Source: Campylobacter gastrosuis (GTDB taxonomy: Bacteria > Campylobacterota > Campylobacteria > Campylobacterales > Campylobacteraceae). Taken from it: a stretch of 64,000 nt of DNA. Position 1 is the stretch's first letter; each line of letters starts with the position of its first letter. A model generated the notes under the pieces. That model worked only from the letters and a program-made list of their open reading frames with translations, did not search any database and was not told where the DNA came from. Location of the stretch: NCBI RefSeq assembly GCF_030249845.1, contig NZ_JANURM010000001.1, forward strand, positions 83,354 to 147,353. Reading direction: 5' to 3'. The position numbers and the translations under genes are program-made. Positions 61,736 to 64,000 of the stretch are shown in pieces.

Positions 61736-62604
61736 AAACAGCACTAATTCAGCAGAAATTTCACGGCACAAAAGAAGCCACGATAGCTAAAACTTGCGAG
61801 CTAATCGCACAGGCAAAGCAGGGCGGGGCAGAGCTTGTGATTTTACAAGAGCTTCATCAAACGCAGTATTTTTGTCAAAGCGAGGACGTGGGCTTTTTTG
61901 ATTTGGCAAATGACTGGGAGAGTGATGTGAAATTTTGGGCAAATGTGGCAAGGCAAAATGGCGTAGTTTTGGTCACTTCGCTGTTTGAAAAACGCACCGC
62001 CGGACTTTATCACAACACCGCTTTTATCTTTGAGCGTGACGGGACTTTGGCTGGTAAATACCGCAAAATGCACATACCTGATGACCCGCAGTTTTATGAG
62101 AAATTTTACTTTACACCGGGCGATCTAGGCTTTGAGCCGATACAAACGAGCGTTGGCAAACTTGGCGTCTTGGTGTGCTGGGATCAGTGGTATCCAGAAG
62201 CGGCTCGTTTAATGGCGTTAAAAGGGGCTGAAATTTTAATCTACCCAACGGCGATAGGTTGGTTTGATGAAGATACAGATGCTGAAAAATCGCGTCAGCT
62301 AGAAGCGTGGGTCGCTGTGCAGCGCGGTCATAGCGTGGCAAATGGCGTGCCTGTCGTGGCAGTAAATCGCACTGGCTTTGAAGCTGATAGCTCTGGGGTT
62401 AGCAAAGGCATTAGATTTTGGGGTAATAGCTTTGTTTTTGGGGCACAAGGGGAGCAAATTTTTAGGGCAAACGAGCAAGATGAGGCGTGTTTTTTGGTGG
62501 ATATTGATATGAAACGAAGCGAAAATGTGCGTAGAATTTGGCCATTTTTACGCGACAGGCGGATTGAAAACTACGCTGGTTTAACTAAAAGATTTATTGA
62601 TTAA
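61732..62604 (+). CDS. aguB: N-carbamoylputrescine amidase
   Basis: A 290-residue nitrilase-superfamily enzyme with the Glu-Lys-Cys triad: ILQELHQTQYF (Glu), GKYRKMHIPDDPQFYEKFYF (Lys) and LGVLVCWDQWYPEAAR (Cys). The LQELHQTQYFCQ start is specific to AguB. It releases CO2 and ammonia to give putrescine, the substrate for carboxyspermidine synthesis completed by NspC. Its start overlaps the fieF stop (ATGA) with AAAGGAG just upstream. Confidence 0.96.
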   Translation: MKTALIQQKFHGTKEATIAKTCELIAQAKQGGAELVILQELHQTQYFCQSEDVGFFDLANDWESDVKFWANVARQNGVVLVTSLFEKRTAGLYHNTAFIFERDGTLAGKYRKMHIPDDPQFYEKFYFTPGDLGFEPIQTSVGKLGVLVCWDQWYPEAARLMALKGAEILIYPTAIGWFDEDTDAEKSRQLEAWVAVQRGHSVANGVPVVAVNRTGFEADSSGVSKGIRFWGNSFVFGAQGEQIFRANEQDEACFLVDIDMKRSENVRRIWPFLRDRRIENYAGLTKRFID

Positions 62605-62610
62605 ATATTT

Positions 62611-62639
62611 GGCTTTATGATTTTGCTAATCATAAAGCC
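62611..62639. terminator. Bidirectional terminator after aguB
   Basis: GGCTTTATGATT-TTGCT-AATCATAAAGCC, a perfect 12-bp stem between convergent genes. Confidence 0.8.
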
Positions 62640-62649
62640 GATAAATGAT

Positions 62650-62877
62650 TTATATTTTGCCGATTTCTTTTATTATATTGTTGGCTTTTTTTACGAGAAA
62701 AATAAAAATCAATAATAAAATTATAAGCAGACAAAAAACAAGGCTTATTAAGATATTTTCGCTAATCTCAAATTTATCCACTGCCCAAATAATAACCCCA
62801 ATAAAAGCATCAATAATTACAACAAGCCACACTTTAAGCATAGTTAGTTTTCTTTTTGCTTCATTTAATGTTTGCAT
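62650..62877 (-). CDS. Hypothetical two-span membrane protein
   Basis: 75 residues: a charged N-terminus (MQTLNEAKRKLTMLK), one hydrophobic helix (VWLVVIIDAFIGVIIWAV), a short acidic loop and a second helix (ILISLVFCLLIILLLIFIFLV) with a basic end. AAGGAC precedes the ATG and a terminator follows, so I believe it is a gene. No family recognised. Confidence 0.6.
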   Translation of the reverse strand: MQTLNEAKRKLTMLKVWLVVIIDAFIGVIIWAVDKFEISENILISLVFCLLIILLLIFIFLVKKANNIIKEIGKI

Positions 62878-62982
62878 TTTTGTCCTTGTTAATTTTGGAT
62901 ATTATAACAAAATTATAATTGTTTGACTTTAACGTTTAAAAAGTATTTTATCTCAAAAAACAAGCTTACAAACCAAAAAAAT

Positions 62983-63870
62983 TATGCAGTTTTTTGATAA
63001 AAATTTGTTTGATTTGAAGTAGAACTTCGTATTTTGTTAAAAAAAAGGGGGGGGCTTCTTTTGCGTTTTGCTTTTAGAACGAGCAAAGCGAAGTAGGGTC
63101 GCCCCTGCCATAACTTACAAACAGAATTTTGTTTATTTTGCAATAGAACGTTGCTTGAAATTTAAAAAGTGCCATTTGTTTTTCTTTAAGGGAGAAGGGG
63201 GCTTGAATTGCGAAGTCACCCCCTTCTCCCTTAACAACCCTTATCCCCGATAACGCTTCTAAGGTGGTGAACATCTGCCGATTAAAAGTCGGCGTTCGCT
63301 AGTTTTATTTTTTTACATTCTAGCGTTTTTAAAATTTTAAACTAAAAAATTATGCTGTTTTTGATAAAAATTTTTGTGGTTTGAAGTGGAACGTTGCATT
63401 CTATTTTGAGTGTCGCTCACTCTATTTTAAGGGAGAAGGGGGCTTGAATTGTGTTCTGCTTGCAGCTACGAGCGAAGCGAAGTAGGGTCGTACCCCTTCT
63501 CCCTTAACTATAACTCGCAAAAAATCAAAACAATGTCGTAACATTGTTTTGATTTTCGTTTGCTTCCCCCACGACAACGCTCTATCGTGCGAACACCTGC
63601 CGATTAAAAGTCGGCGTTCGCTAGTTTAGTCTTCTTACGTTCTAGTGTTTTTGAAATTTTAGTCTAAAAAATATGCTGTTTTTTGAGAAATTCTGTGGCT
63701 TGAAGTAGAATTTTGCATTTTATTTTGAGTGCTTCTTTTGTATTTTGCTTTTATCACGAGCAAAGCGAATAGGGTCACTCCTTTCTCTCCGCTATAACTC
63801 ACAAACCACAAATTTTTTACACTTTCACAGACCACCAAAACAATGTCGTAACATTGTTTTGGTTATCATC
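62983..63870. repeat. Three direct copies of a 320-370 bp noncoding unit rich in hairpins
   Basis: Units at about 62983-63350, 63351-63671 and 63672-63870 (partial). Each starts TATGC(T/A)GTTTTTTGA and shares, in order, TTGAAGT(A/G)GAA, an AGCGAAG(T)AGGGTC segment, a long inverted repeat and a short GCCGATTAAAAGTCGGC hairpin. Perfect stems: 16 bp (63186-63201 with 63219-63234), 15 bp (63427-63442 with 63493-63507), 15 bp (63521-63535 with 63542-63556). No coding frame survives. The short frames across it have no ribosome sites and are not genes. Confidence 0.75.
63039..63054 (+). repeat. A8G8 homopolymer pair in the repeat region
   Basis: Eight A then eight G. G8 is long enough to be a slippage hotspot in Campylobacter, but no gene frame crosses it here. 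Confidence 0.6.
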
Positions 63871-63873
63871 TGC

Positions 63874-64000
63874 TTACCAATCAATTCGGCGGTTTGTGCG
63901 GTTTGAGACATTATCGGTGTCAATGACAAATTGTCCGACATCGGTTTTATTACCATTTTTATCGTAGCTTCTGCCGCCCCAGTTGCTTGATTTGCCGTAG
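63874..64000 (-). CDS. Unknown protein, C-terminal 42 residues only
   Basis: The frame enters from the right edge and ends at the stop at 63874. Visible sequence YGKSSNWGGRSYDKNGN then KTDVGQFVIDTDNVSNRTNRRIDW is rich in Asn, Asp, Gly and Arg, like a surface or extracellular protein end, but I cannot assign a family. The adjacent repeats end 4 bp from its stop. Confidence 0.5.
   Translation of the reverse strand, partial: YGKSSNWGGRSYDKNGNKTDVGQFVIDTDNVSNRTNRRIDW

Noticed and set aside
62645..62926. 93-residue plus-strand frame opposite the small membrane protein
   Set aside because: No ribosome site, starts inside the terminator region, while the minus-strand frame has one and a membrane-protein pattern.
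63068..63274. Short frames on both strands in the 63 kb repeats
   Set aside because: They run through hairpin arms and are not conserved between repeat units.

Overview
The window looks like chromosomal DNA of a Campylobacter (Campylobacterota). It is AT-rich and densely coding, with GTG and TTG starts and many 1-4 bp gene overlaps. It carries genes typical of the group: a fused CcsBA cytochrome c synthase, MqnC of the futalosine menaquinone pathway, the CjaA solute receptor, a Pgp3/Csd3-type M23 peptidase beside a PgbA-type protein and GlcD, and class II DAHP synthase. The sulfite-reductase-like octahaem cytochrome and the paired lactate permeases suggest a species other than C. jejuni. I do not name one.

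Layout. 1-4958: end of a TolC-type gene, RND adaptor and pump, and an EamA exporter. 5180-11478: two lactate permeases and the LutABC L-lactate oxidation complex. 11589-15210: MacAB, then a convergent class III Fic enzyme. 15365-23123: LivJ-HMGF branched-chain amino acid transporter and CcsBA. 23144-27117: accessory island with a PIN-domain ORF, a zinc-ribbon protein kinase, a broken VWA gene, a PP2C phosphatase and a degraded ORF. 27109-34051: Sel1 protein, Nudix, MgtE and Pgp3 on the minus strand, then Pgb, GlcD and NspC on the plus strand. 34052-34760: tandem hairpin repeats and two very small membrane-protein genes, one frameshifted. 34881-38400: HDOD protein and DNA polymerase I. 38735-42806: MccA-like octahaem cytochrome with a rhodanese-hexahaem-cytochrome b partner. 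42807-43610: repeats and a relic of a Mu-type phage gpD gene. 43611-53660: RecG, M16-like, MqnC, NfeD/SPFH, NlpE, ArgO, YggS, site-2 protease and RarD. 53774-59391: DAHP synthase, CjaA, a CsgG-like lipoprotein and an ABC importer. 59484-62604: agmatine deiminase, CDF metal exporter and N-carbamoylputrescine amidase (putrescine synthesis, upstream of the NspC branch). 62650-64000: small membrane protein, about 900 bp of 320-370 bp direct repeats rich in perfect hairpins, and the 3' end of an unknown gene.

The most interesting part is 23144-26751. Kinase, VWA and PP2C genes in a row match the gene set called the TerY-P triad (known from comparative genomics and proposed for stress or phage defence). 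Here a C9 tract separates a PIN nuclease-like ORF from the kinase ORF. One extra C (or loss of two) would fuse them into a single protein of about 663 residues, so this looks like a phase-variable PIN-kinase switch. In this genome the tract is in the unfused register and the VWA gene has lost its start and its DxSxS metal site, so the system appears switched off and damaged. Other notable points are the MccA-like cytochrome with a CX17CH haem site and an unusual fused redox partner, a 34-bp perfect palindrome with an FNR-type core upstream of it, a 17-bp motif present three times upstream of unrelated genes, and a hairpin repeat family that has extended the agmatine deiminase ORF. I saw no rRNA, tRNA, CRISPR array or intact insertion sequence.
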